Below are positions 1-7,391 of a stretch of 64,000 nucleotides of DNA, piece by piece. Every line of letters starts with the position of its first letter. Positions within the stretch are counted from its first letter, which is position 1. This DNA is from Marinomonas fungiae. Lineage in GTDB: Bacteria > Pseudomonadota > Gammaproteobacteria > Pseudomonadales > Marinomonadaceae. The position numbers and the translations under genes were made by a program. The notes beneath the pieces are model-generated. The model worked only from the letters and a program-made list of their open reading frames with translations. It did no database searches and was not told where the DNA came from. The stretch spans positions 310,001 through 374,000 of the forward strand of contig NZ_LIQF01000002.1 in the NCBI RefSeq assembly GCF_001418205.1, in the 5' to 3' direction.

Positions 1-1327
1 TGTGCTGACGGATCGCATTCTCGGTAATAGCCAGTCCTAAGCCTGTGCCGCCAGAGTGTTGATCACGGGCGGTAGAGACTCGATAGAAGGGGCGGAAGAT
101 GGCTTCTCGTTCCTCTTCCTCGACGCCGTCACCGTCGTCTTCGACGAGGATAGTCAATTGTCGATGGTCTGCAGTCAGGGTCACGAGAATGTTCGATTTA
201 CCGTAGTAAATAGCGTTGCGTACAATATTTTCCAAAGCACTCATCAAGAGTGGCGGATGGCATAGAATCGTACGATCAGGGATGTGGGAAAAGGTAAGGT
301 TTTTTCCCATCTGCTCAGCTTCGTATTGAGTGTCTTTAAGTAGCTCTTCCCATAGGCTTTGCAGCGGTTGCTGCTCTCGCTGATTATGACTATCTACCTG
401 CATGCGTGACAATTCTAATAGGTTGCTAATCATGGATTCTAAACGCTGTGCTTCAGTTTCAATGCGTGTCAGTTCGGGGCTTTGACCGAGTTTTCGTTGG
501 GCCAGAGAGTTCGCCATACCGAGTCGCGTCAAGGGGGAGCGCAATTCGTGGGAAATGTCTGACAGTAAGCGTTGTTGACGAGAAATCATTTGATTCACCG
601 CCTCTACCATCTGATTAAAACTGGCGCCAGCCTGTCGGAATTCGGTGCTGCCTTTTTCAAGCTCTGGGTCAATGCTAAATTCACCACGAGCCACCCGTTG
701 AGCGGCTTTTTCAAGACGGCGTGCGGGCTGGCTTAACGCCCATGCGAGCCATAATAATAACGGTGTACTAATCAACATGGTGACTAATAACAGCTGGAAG
801 GGGTGATCAAACAGTTGGATTAAAAAGCTCGGCGGGCGTGCCCATTTAATACCGACATACAGCACGTAATCGCTGTTAGCCAGTTGGATGGGCATTGGAC
901 CTGCCAATAGAAAGCGCCCATACAATCGTTGCTGCGGCACCTTGTCATCTTCAATATTCGTGACAAAGTTTCGCAGTGCGCGCGCACTCATTGAGCGATG
1001 CTCGTAGGGGGATAATAGATTGCCTTCGGCGTCGGTAATAAACAGCTCTAAACCGCCGTCATTGCCATGTGCATTGTGTTGGTGACGTTCATCGGTGCGT
1101 TGTTTGATTTGCCAAACGATGCTTTTAATATCGTTTTGATCGGCAAATTGTTTTTCGATGCGGTCTCGTATCTCAAGTAAGCGCTGGTAGTGGTCTTTTG
1201 GTACATCGGTCATTTTACGTGGATCAAGGTGCTGTAATGACAGCACTGCCATCAATACCAAAAACATGGTGAACCAAAAAATGGCAAAGATGCGACCGTA
1301 AAGGTTGGTGATTTTGGGTAGACGCAT
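1..1327 (-). CDS. cpxA: CpxA-like envelope-stress sensor histidine kinase (3' end cut by window)
   Basis: Inner-membrane sensor kinase that would phosphorylate the response regulator encoded just upstream. Translating the reverse strand from the ATG at 1327 gives about 442 residues without a stop. It has a first membrane helix near residues 11-32, a periplasmic sensor loop, a second helix near 180-205, a HAMP linker, an H-box SDISHELRSPL with phospho-acceptor His near 260, an N-box ENIVRNAIYYG near 365 and the G-box GGTGLGLAI near 425. The ATG overlaps the TGA of the regulator gene by one base, so the two are translationally coupled. CpxA is preferred over other EnvZ/Cpx-type kinases because of the CpxR-like partner and the divergent CpxP-like gene. 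The C-terminus lies outside the window. Confidence 0.87.
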   Translation of the reverse strand, partial: MRLPKITNLYGRIFAIFWFTMFLVLMAVLSLQHLDPRKMTDVPKDHYQRLLEIRDRIEKQFADQNDIKSIVWQIKQRTDERHQHNAHGNDGGLELFITDAEGNLLSPYEHRSMSARALRNFVTNIEDDKVPQQRLYGRFLLAGPMPIQLANSDYVLYVGIKWARPPSFLIQLFDHPFQLLLVTMLISTPLLLWLAWALSQPARRLEKAAQRVARGEFSIDPELEKGSTEFRQAGASFNQMVEAVNQMISRQQRLLSDISHELRSPLTRLGMANSLAQRKLGQSPELTRIETEAQRLESMISNLLELSRMQVDSHNQREQQPLQSLWEELLKDTQYEAEQMGKNLTFSHIPDRTILCHPPLLMSALENIVRNAIYYGKSNILVTLTADHRQLTILVEDDGDGVEEEEREAIFRPFYRVSTARDQHSGGTGLGLAITENAIRQH

Positions 1328-2016
1328 CAACTATCGCCTTCGGTGAGTAAGTAACCACGGCCACGAAGTGTTTTGATTCGTGGTTTGCCATTATCCCAAT
1401 CGGGGAGTTTTTTTCGTAGGTTGGAGACGTGCATATCTATGGCACGGTCAAAAGGCGCAAGGCGTTTGCCCAGCACATCGAGACTCAGACTTTCTTTCGT
1501 CAAAATTTGGCCCGGATGTAACAAGAAGTGATGCAACAGCGCAAACTCGGTGCTGGTCAACTCCAGTAACGTATCGTCGCAGTAGGCTTCAATCTTGCCG
1601 GGATAAAGTTTGATATCGAAGTATTCAATGACATCGGCATGGGGCGAGTGTTGTCGAGTTTGTACCCGCCGTAAAATCGCGCGCATGCGCGCCAGTAGCT
1701 CTCGTTCACTAAAAGGTTTCGCCAAGTAATCGTCCGCACCAAGCTCTAGTCCGACAACACGGTCAATCTCTTCGCCTTTAGCGGTCAGCATTAACACCGG
1801 TGTATCTGAATGCTCTCGTAAGCGACGTAGGGTGTCGATACCGTTCAGCTTAGGCATCATCACATCCAGCAGAATCAGATCGATCTGCGGAGTGAGCATC
1901 GCTAATCCAGCTTCTCCGTCATGAGCGACTGATACCGTAAAATTTTCATAGGTGAATACTTCGGTCAGTAGCTCAGTCAGTTCTACGTCATCGTCGATAA
2001 GAAGAATATGGGCCAT
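1327..2016 (-). CDS. cpxR: CpxR-like OmpR-family response regulator
   Basis: DNA-binding response regulator of 229 aa. The receiver domain (about 1-115) has the acidic pocket DDD at 8-10, phospho-acceptor Asp51 in LILLDVMMPK and the switch lysine in MLTAKGEE. The C-terminal winged helix (about 130-229) ends in RIKTLRGRGYLL, typical of OmpR/PhoB members. The start at 2016 (MAHILLIDDD) matches where CpxR proteins begin; an in-frame upstream start at 2043 would add nine unlikely residues. It is first in an operon with cpxA and divergent from the CpxP-like gene. A GTAAA-N5-GTAAA box in the shared intergenic region suggests autoregulation, as known for CpxR in enterobacteria. Confidence 0.9.
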   Translation of the reverse strand: MAHILLIDDDVELTELLTEVFTYENFTVSVAHDGEAGLAMLTPQIDLILLDVMMPKLNGIDTLRRLREHSDTPVLMLTAKGEEIDRVVGLELGADDYLAKPFSERELLARMRAILRRVQTRQHSPHADVIEYFDIKLYPGKIEAYCDDTLLELTSTEFALLHHFLLHPGQILTKESLSLDVLGKRLAPFDRAIDMHVSNLRKKLPDWDNGKPRIKTLRGRGYLLTEGDS

Positions 2017-2089
2017 GAATGTCTCGCGTGTCGGGTTGTGCAAAAAAATTGTCTTAAGTGTACTGAGAAACGCCTCAGGCTGTCCTGTC

Positions 2090-2125
2090 TTTACGATACT
2101 TTACCTTTGCCAGACAGCGCTTTAC
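2090..2125. promoter_or_regulatory. CpxR-type binding box between cpxRA and the cpxP-like gene
   Basis: The plus strand reads TTTAC at 2090-2094, five bases, then TTTAC at 2100-2104, which on the minus strand is GTAAA-N5-GTAAA, the established CpxR consensus. A third TTTAC lies at 2121-2125, 21 bases (two helical turns) after the second. The site lies about 95 bases upstream of the cpxP-like start and 74 upstream of cpxR, so it could serve both directions. The match is read directly; its function is inferred. Confidence 0.75.
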
Positions 2126-2198
2126 CTTGCGCGAATTATTCTATCTTCAAGCGCTGAGACATCAGCCAAACGACATCCCATTGATAGAGGTACTGAAG

Positions 2199-2708
2199 AT
2201 GAACATGAATAAAAAACTAATCGCTGCTGCGCTAGCATTACCACTGTTCCTAGGCTCTGCTGCCTACGCAGATGGTCATCAAGGTGATAAAGGTAGTCAC
2301 GCTAAAAAAGGACACGGTGCTTGTGGTGATGAATCGGCTCTGATGGCCGAGCTGAATTTAACCGATGAGCAAAAGTCTGAAGTCAAAGCTTTGCGTCAGG
2401 CGAACCGTGAGCAAATGAAGGCGTATTTCGAGCAGCACGGTGAAGGGATGATGGCCGAGCGACAAAAACAGCAAGCTGACATGCAAAAACTGGTCATGGC
2501 AGACTCGTTCGACGAAAAGGCAGCACAAAAATTAGCGGATGGTAAAGCGCAAAAGCAGGCCAGTATGATGGTGAAAAAACTGCAAGCCGAACATCAGATG
2601 GTGAGTCTATTAAGCGCTGAACAAAAAGTGAAGTACGCCAAGCTTAAGCAGGAGCAAAAGCAAGCCTGCCAAGACGAGCATGGTAAGAAACGTCACGGTA
2701 AAAATTAG
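2199..2708 (+). CDS. CpxP/Spy-family periplasmic stress protein
   Basis: Small periplasmic protein of 169 aa, probably the Cpx feedback inhibitor or a Spy-like chaperone. It begins MNMNKKLIAAALALPLFL and has a signal peptide ending near AYA (about residue 25). The mature part is highly charged and helical, with two LTxxQ-like segments (LNLTDEQKSEV and LLSAEQKVKY) that mark the CpxP/Spy family, and a His/Lys-rich tail. The ATG at 2199 follows an AGAGG ribosome site at 2186-2190; a longer reading from 2127 would bury the signal peptide. The divergent cpxRA genes and the CpxR box favour CpxP. CpxP and Spy cannot be separated from sequence alone. Confidence 0.83.
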   Translation: MNMNKKLIAAALALPLFLGSAAYADGHQGDKGSHAKKGHGACGDESALMAELNLTDEQKSEVKALRQANREQMKAYFEQHGEGMMAERQKQQADMQKLVMADSFDEKAAQKLADGKAQKQASMMVKKLQAEHQMVSLLSAEQKVKYAKLKQEQKQACQDEHGKKRHGKN

Positions 2709-2743
2709 TAATCTTGTTTTGTTGATGTTTTATGATTAACGCC

Positions 2744-2780
2744 AAACACCGCAGCGCATTGCTCTGCGGTGTTTGCTGTT
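2744..2780 (+). terminator. Terminator after the cpxP-like gene
   Basis: Eleven-base perfect stem AAACACCGCAG (2744-2754) and its complement (2764-2774) with a nine-base loop, followed by a modestly T-rich tail. It lies 36 bases after the stop codon. Confidence 0.75.
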
Positions 2781-2900
2781 TAAACAAGGTCGTGCTGCAT
2801 GTGAGTTGCGTGAACAATTCCCTATACAGTTAAAGGATTTAGTGACACAGTGTATGCTATACACATGTTGATAACGCTGTGAATCCTAGGAGTGCGATTC

Positions 2901-4187
2901 GTGTTTAAACAAACCTTGCTACCGATTTGGAGCCTATTGTTTGGGGTGGCCATTATTACGATGGCCAGTGCGTTGCAAAGTTCGTTGATTGGTATCCGAG
3001 CTTCAATTGAAGCGTTCAATACGACGGCCACAGGTTTGATCATGTCGTCCTACTATGTCGGATTTATCTTAGGTTCGATTTTAGTCCCGATATGGGTAAA
3101 GAATGTCGGTCATATTCGTGTCTTTGCAGCGGTAGCATCCTTGGCCTCTGTCACTATTCTGATGCAATCTGTGGTCGTGAATCCTTGGTTTTGGATGAGC
3201 ATGCGGATGGGGACAGGCTTATGTTATGCCGGTTTGTTTATTGTTACGGAAAGCTGGCTAAACGGTATTGCAACCAATAATACTCGCGGGCGTTTGTTTT
3301 CGATCTATATTATCGAAATTTGGGCCAGCCAAACCCTCGGCCAGTTCTTGTTAAACGTCTCTTCTCCAAGTGGTTATGGCCTTTTCATTCTGACTTCCGT
3401 CTTGATTTCTATGGCATTGGTACCGTTACTGCTGGTGCGTACCCCATCCCCTACGATCGAAGTACCAGAGAAGCTTAATTTGGCGGGACTCATCAAGGCT
3501 GCGCCGTTAGGTGCAAGCGGCGCTTTTGTGGCTGGGATTACCTCTGGGGCGATCCTTGGCTTAGGGGCGCTCTATGGTAAAAGTATCGGTTTAGATGTGG
3601 CGGAAATCTCCATTTTTATGGGGGCTAGCTACATTGGTGGCATGTTGCTGCAATGGCCAATCGGCAAGTTTTCTGATAACCAAGATCGTCGCATGACTAT
3701 TTTGTGGGTGGGCGTTGTGGCAGGTATTACGGCGTTGGTCGTACCAATCGGTCACGGTATGGAGAGCTTGGTTGTCATGATGATCGGTATGTTCTTGGTC
3801 GGTGCGTTCACTTTCCCGATGTATTCTCTATCGTCTTCTCATTTAAATGATCACTTACGCCCAGAGCAGATTTTGTCGGCCAGTAGTGGCTTGATTTTGC
3901 TCAATGGCGCTGGTGGTGTTTTAGGACCGTTGGTGGCTTCGGCGATGATGGACTTCCTGCATCTCGATGCGTTGTTTGTCATGATTGCCTGCATGAATCT
4001 AGCGATGGCTGCTTTTGCTTGGACACGTATTCGCGCTAAGGCCGCGCCAATCACAGTGGAAGAGCAGGGCGATCATGTGCATGTGGGGATTGCCATGTCG
4101 CCTGTGGTGGCAGCAGAAATGCTCTCTGAAGCAGATGTAAACACCCCTAATACATCACAGTCTAATGAAGTTGAAATGAAGTTATAG
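2901..4187 (+). CDS. MFS transporter, YcaD-like
   Basis: Major facilitator superfamily inner-membrane transporter of 428 aa with about 12 hydrophobic helices in two halves. The loop between helices 2 and 3 (VPIWVKNVGHIRVF) and the later GKFSDNQDRRMTI correspond to the MFS loop motifs. The stretch from GLIMSSYYVGFILGS to VTESWLNG resembles the YcaD/UMF-type subgroup; the substrate is unknown. I place the start at GTG 2901 (MFKQTLLPIW), because AGGAG at 2888-2892 sits eight bases before it. The alternative GTG at 2892 lies inside that ribosome site. The C-terminal 40 residues are hydrophilic. It is transcribed alone. Confidence 0.8.
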   Translation: MFKQTLLPIWSLLFGVAIITMASALQSSLIGIRASIEAFNTTATGLIMSSYYVGFILGSILVPIWVKNVGHIRVFAAVASLASVTILMQSVVVNPWFWMSMRMGTGLCYAGLFIVTESWLNGIATNNTRGRLFSIYIIEIWASQTLGQFLLNVSSPSGYGLFILTSVLISMALVPLLLVRTPSPTIEVPEKLNLAGLIKAAPLGASGAFVAGITSGAILGLGALYGKSIGLDVAEISIFMGASYIGGMLLQWPIGKFSDNQDRRMTILWVGVVAGITALVVPIGHGMESLVVMMIGMFLVGAFTFPMYSLSSSHLNDHLRPEQILSASSGLILLNGAGGVLGPLVASAMMDFLHLDALFVMIACMNLAMAAFAWTRIRAKAAPITVEEQGDHVHVGIAMSPVVAAEMLSEADVNTPNTSQSNEVEMKL

Positions 4188-4621
4188 GGCGTTTTCGCTG
4201 ATGTCAGTAATCTCTAAGTAAGTCCGTTGTAAAACTTGTGAACATTGTCAAACGCCTCTGTTCAGGGAAGCTCGGTTGAGTTTATGATGTGTTCCACTAA
4301 GTTTCCCTGAGTAAAGAGTATGGTCTTGCTTAAGAGCGATGTGCAGTTTCGAATCTTGCGCATTAAAGAGTCTGGCACGGTCTATGCTTCGATAATAAGG
4401 GTACACATTTAAGAGACGCTGTAGAGTGGCAACCCCAGTTCTCTTTTCCTACTTTGGCGTTTCCCATGCTGTTTTTAGAGTATGGATATGAGTTGGGAAG
4501 CCCTGTGTTAGAGTTTTTAACTCAGGTTGTTCAGAGTGCCACTCGAACAGTGTTATTTTATTGGGGTCTGCCGTGCGGTATTGGATAGGCGGCCTGTGAG
4601 CTTGTTTTATAAGGAAAGATT
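4188..4621. other. Long intergenic region upstream of galU
   Basis: A 434-base gap with no convincing gene. Short reading frames occur (30 codons from ATG 4320, 40 from ATG 4466), but neither has a good ribosome site. It holds a sigma54-like promoter at 4373-4388. It also has GAGTGGCA (4424-4431) repeated as its reverse complement at 4537-4544. If the sigma54 site is used, the galU leader would be about 220 nt long. Confidence 0.6.
4373..4388 (+). promoter_or_regulatory. Sigma54-type promoter upstream of galU
   Basis: TGGCACGGTCTATGCT matches the RpoN consensus TGGCACG-N4-TTGCW at all defined positions but one, with the -24 GG and -12 GC separated by the required ten bases. It points toward galU, 234 bases away. 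No activator binding site was recognised. A chance match is possible, so function is inferred. Confidence 0.5.
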
Positions 4622-5452
4622 ATGATTCGTAAATGTTTGTTCCCTGTAGCGGGTTATGGCACGCGTTTCTTACCTGCAACGAAGTCTATGCCAAAGGAAA
4701 TGCTTCCTATCGTTAATAAGCCGTTGGTGCAGTACGGTGTTGAGGAAGCGGTTGAAGCGGGTCTTGATAACATTACTTTTGTAACCGGTCGCGGTAAACG
4801 CGCCATCGCTGACCACTTTGATATCAGTTACGAACTTGAACACCAAATTGCTGGCACGGCCAAAGAAGAGTATTTAGTTGGTATTCGTAAAATCATTGAT
4901 CAGGTAAATTTCTCGTTCACTCGCCAACATGAAATGAAAGGGTTGGGTCATGCGATCTTAACCGGCGAGCCATTAATTGGTGATGAGGCTTTTGGTGTAG
5001 TGTTGGCCGATGACCTATGCATTGGTGGCGAATACGATGGTGTGATGGCGCAAATGGCGAAGCTGTTTAAACAGTTCCGTTGTTCGATTGTGGCTATTCA
5101 AGAAGTGCCTGAAGATGAGGTGCACAAGTACGGTGTGATTGCGGGTGAATCCATTAGTGATGATATTTTCCGTGTTACTAACATGGTGGAAAAACCTAAG
5201 AAAGAAGATGCGCCTTCTAATTTAGCGATCATTGGGCGTTACATCCTAACACCGGATATCTTCGAAAAGATCCGCGAAACACCACCAGGTGCCAACGGTG
5301 AAGTGCAAATTACCGATGCGATTTTGCGTCAAGCCCAAGAAGGCTGTGTGTTGGCATACAAATTCAAAGGTCGCCGTTTTGACTGTGGTAGTGTGGATGG
5401 TTTTGTTGAAGCAACCAACTACTGCTACGAGAACATCTACAAAGCGAAGTAA
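4622..5452 (+). CDS. galU: UTP-glucose-1-phosphate uridylyltransferase
   Basis: Makes UDP-glucose from UTP and glucose-1-phosphate, a precursor for lipopolysaccharide, exopolysaccharide and, through Ugd (28445-29614), UDP-glucuronate. The 276 aa match usual GalU length. The N-terminal nucleotide-binding motif GYGTRFLPATKSMPKEMLP lies at about 10-28, followed by VVLADDLC near 124, VEKPKKE near 195 and the C-terminal KFKGRRFDCGSVDGFVEA. The ATG follows an AAGGAAAG ribosome site. It is monocistronic, with a terminator 18 bases downstream and a sigma54-like promoter far upstream. Confidence 0.95.
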   Translation: MIRKCLFPVAGYGTRFLPATKSMPKEMLPIVNKPLVQYGVEEAVEAGLDNITFVTGRGKRAIADHFDISYELEHQIAGTAKEEYLVGIRKIIDQVNFSFTRQHEMKGLGHAILTGEPLIGDEAFGVVLADDLCIGGEYDGVMAQMAKLFKQFRCSIVAIQEVPEDEVHKYGVIAGESISDDIFRVTNMVEKPKKEDAPSNLAIIGRYILTPDIFEKIRETPPGANGEVQITDAILRQAQEGCVLAYKFKGRRFDCGSVDGFVEATNYCYENIYKAK

Positions 5453-5470
5453 GTGTTTTAGCTTGAAACG

Positions 5471-5501
5471 AAAAAGCCAGCTCGAATGAGCTGGCTTTTT
5501 T
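5471..5501. terminator. Bidirectional terminator between galU and suhB
   Basis: Thirteen-base perfect stem AAAAAGCCAGCTC / GAGCTGGCTTTTT with a four-base GAAT loop. It carries A and T runs on both sides, so it can stop galU from the left and the convergent suhB-like gene from the right. Confidence 0.93.
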
Positions 5502-5530
5502 ATGCTTTGAACGCAATCAAACCACAGGGC

Positions 5531-6322
5531 TTACGCACCGAGTTGCTTGTTTAGGATTGGTAGCAAGTATTTGAATAGACGAGGGTTGGCACACAGTACA
5601 TTACCAGTCTCGTAGTTTGGCGCGCCATCAAAGCCAGCAAATAGGCAGCCAGCTTCTTTCGCGATAAATAGCGGCGCTTGTACTTCCCATTCACGTAGGT
5701 CAAGACCCCAAGCAGCGTCTAAACGACCTGCCGCAACGTTTGCTAGCATCGTTGCAGGAGCGTCCTGCATAACAACACGTGCGCCTTTGTTGGCTACTTC
5801 TTCTAGTACTTTAAATTGGCCTGTTGCGTAGGCAATCGTATTTTCCGTACCAGGGAACTGAGTCGCAAGCGTAGTGTTCTCAAGAGAGCGTGCAGCGCCA
5901 GTACGAATACGAGAGTTGTTTAGGTATGCGCCACGACCTTTACTTGCGTAAAACTCGTCACGAGTAGATGGGTTAACTAGTAGAGCATGCTCCACTTTAC
6001 CCGCAACTAGGTAGCTAATAGTGATTGCGTAACCAGATAGACCACGAGTAAACAAGTGCTGGCCTTGAATTGCATCTACCACCCATTCACCTTCTTTACC
6101 TTCTTGAACGGTGCCCTGTAGACGAGTAGTAATCTTGTCTGCTGGGTAAGCTTTTTCTAAGTGGTGAACAATACTACGCTCTGCGCCTGTGCATACGTTT
6201 TGATAAACTTCTGCAGCATTTTGACCTGCTTCTTTGTCAAAAAGCATTTTTTCTTGCGCGTGGATGATGAAGTCTGCGGCAGCGCGAGCCGCTTTCATAG
6301 CGACATTAATTCGTGGTTGCAT
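5531..6322 (-). CDS. suhB: SuhB-like inositol monophosphatase fold, catalytic residues lost
   Basis: 263 aa that follow SuhB/IMPase from end to end (MQPRINVAMKAARAAADF, LVNPSTRDEFYASKGRGAYLN, the C-terminal TGNVLCANPRLFKYLL), but with degenerate active-site motifs. The family's ITEESG is TTRLQG here, DPLDGTTNF is DAIQGQHLF, and the second metal motif WDxxAG is WEVQAP. The metal-binding Glu, the second Asp of DxxD and the late Asp are therefore replaced, and hydrolysis of inositol phosphate is unlikely. In E. coli the SuhB role in rRNA transcription antitermination does not need phosphatase activity, so an RNA polymerase/Nus role is the best guess. The start at 6322 matches E. coli SuhB. The gene is divergent from trmJ, as in E. 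coli. Confidence 0.85.
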   Translation of the reverse strand: MQPRINVAMKAARAAADFIIHAQEKMLFDKEAGQNAAEVYQNVCTGAERSIVHHLEKAYPADKITTRLQGTVQEGKEGEWVVDAIQGQHLFTRGLSGYAITISYLVAGKVEHALLVNPSTRDEFYASKGRGAYLNNSRIRTGAARSLENTTLATQFPGTENTIAYATGQFKVLEEVANKGARVVMQDAPATMLANVAAGRLDAAWGLDLREWEVQAPLFIAKEAGCLFAGFDGAPNYETGNVLCANPRLFKYLLPILNKQLGA

Positions 6323-6573
6323 GGGATACCAATATTGAATCAATAGGGCAGCTACTGTCTTGTGGACAGTTCGTTGCGGTTAAAGTGTTAAAGAGCGTGT
6401 TTGATGCAATGATACTGTTTACGCATCAATTTCAGTGGGCGCGAATTCTAGCCCAAAAGCTCAGACTAATCTAGCTAAAAAGTGGTTAAATTCTGTTCAA
6501 ATGCTGGGTTATTGTTAATTCTCTGATACCATGGTGTCCTTATTGCACCTGAGAACATTGGTATAACGTCGAT

Positions 6574-7302
6574 ATGCAACAAAACATTAAAATCGTGCTG
6601 GTGAATACGTCCCATCCCGGCAACATTGGTGGCGCAGCACGCGCCATGAAAAACATGGGATTGAGTGAACTGGTATTGGTTGATCCCAAGCTTTTCCCTC
6701 ATGATGAAGCGGTCAGTCGTGCCTCTGGCGCAACCGATATTTTGGACAATGCTAGAATTGTTGCGACCCTAGAGGAAGCGATCGCAGATTGCCAGTTGGC
6801 AATTGGTACGAGCGCCCGTGAACGTCATATACCATGGCCACTAGTGGATCCTCGTCAGGCAGCGGATTTGGTTTTTAAAGAGCAGCTGAAAACCGCATTT
6901 GTGTTTGGCCGTGAAGATCGAGGCTTAACCAACGAAGAGCTACAGCGTTGCCACTACCATGTTCATATTCCATCGGTAGAAGGCTTTAGTTCACTGAACT
7001 TAGCTGCTGCGGTGCAAGTGATTGCTTACGAACTGCGTATGCAAGAGTTGAGCTTGCAGGACGGTCCAATTGTAAAGAGTAAGTGGGATGTTCCAGCAGC
7101 GACTTCTGAGCAACTGGATTACATGCTTGGTCACCTTGAGAAAGTATTAGGAGACATTGAATTTCTGGATCCTAAAGCGCCACGTCAGGTCATGACCCGT
7201 TTCCGTCGCTTGTTTCAACGTTCACAATTAGATCAACAGGAAGTAGGCATGTTGCGTGGCATGTTAACGGCTATTGAGAAGCAGCAGCCTAAAGGAGAAT
7301 AA
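6574..7302 (+). CDS. trmJ: tRNA (cytidine/uridine-32-2'-O)-methyltransferase TrmJ
   Basis: SPOUT-class, SAM-dependent methyltransferase that methylates the ribose of residue 32 in the tRNA anticodon loop. The 242 aa match the family: an N-terminal SPOUT domain (about 1-165) with NTSHPGNIGGAARAMKNMGL near 9-28, VFGREDRGLTNEEL near 110 and the trefoil-knot motif IPSVEGFSSLNLAAAVQVI near 130. The C-terminal extension (about 170-242) ends in RGMLTAIEKQ, as in TrmJ. The divergent suhB neighbour supports the assignment. A perfect hairpin terminator follows. Confidence 0.93.
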   Translation: MQQNIKIVLVNTSHPGNIGGAARAMKNMGLSELVLVDPKLFPHDEAVSRASGATDILDNARIVATLEEAIADCQLAIGTSARERHIPWPLVDPRQAADLVFKEQLKTAFVFGREDRGLTNEELQRCHYHVHIPSVEGFSSLNLAAAVQVIAYELRMQELSLQDGPIVKSKWDVPAATSEQLDYMLGHLEKVLGDIEFLDPKAPRQVMTRFRRLFQRSQLDQQEVGMLRGMLTAIEKQQPKGE

Positions 7303-7329
7303 ACCTTTGGCGGCTTTTTTTCAGCAAAC

Positions 7330-7363
7330 AAAAGGCCCGCTTAGCATGCTAAGCGGGCCTTTT
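7330..7363. terminator. Bidirectional terminator between trmJ and gnd
   Basis: A 34-base perfect palindrome with flanking A4 and T4 and a GC-rich stem core GGCCCGCTTAG. It serves the convergent trmJ and gnd genes. Confidence 0.9.
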
Positions 7364-7391
7364 AGTATGAGCTGAGAGGCACTACAAAAGC

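Noticed and set aside
4320-4588. Short reading frames (30 and 40 codons) in the galU leader
   Set aside because: No convincing ribosome sites and no protein-like features.
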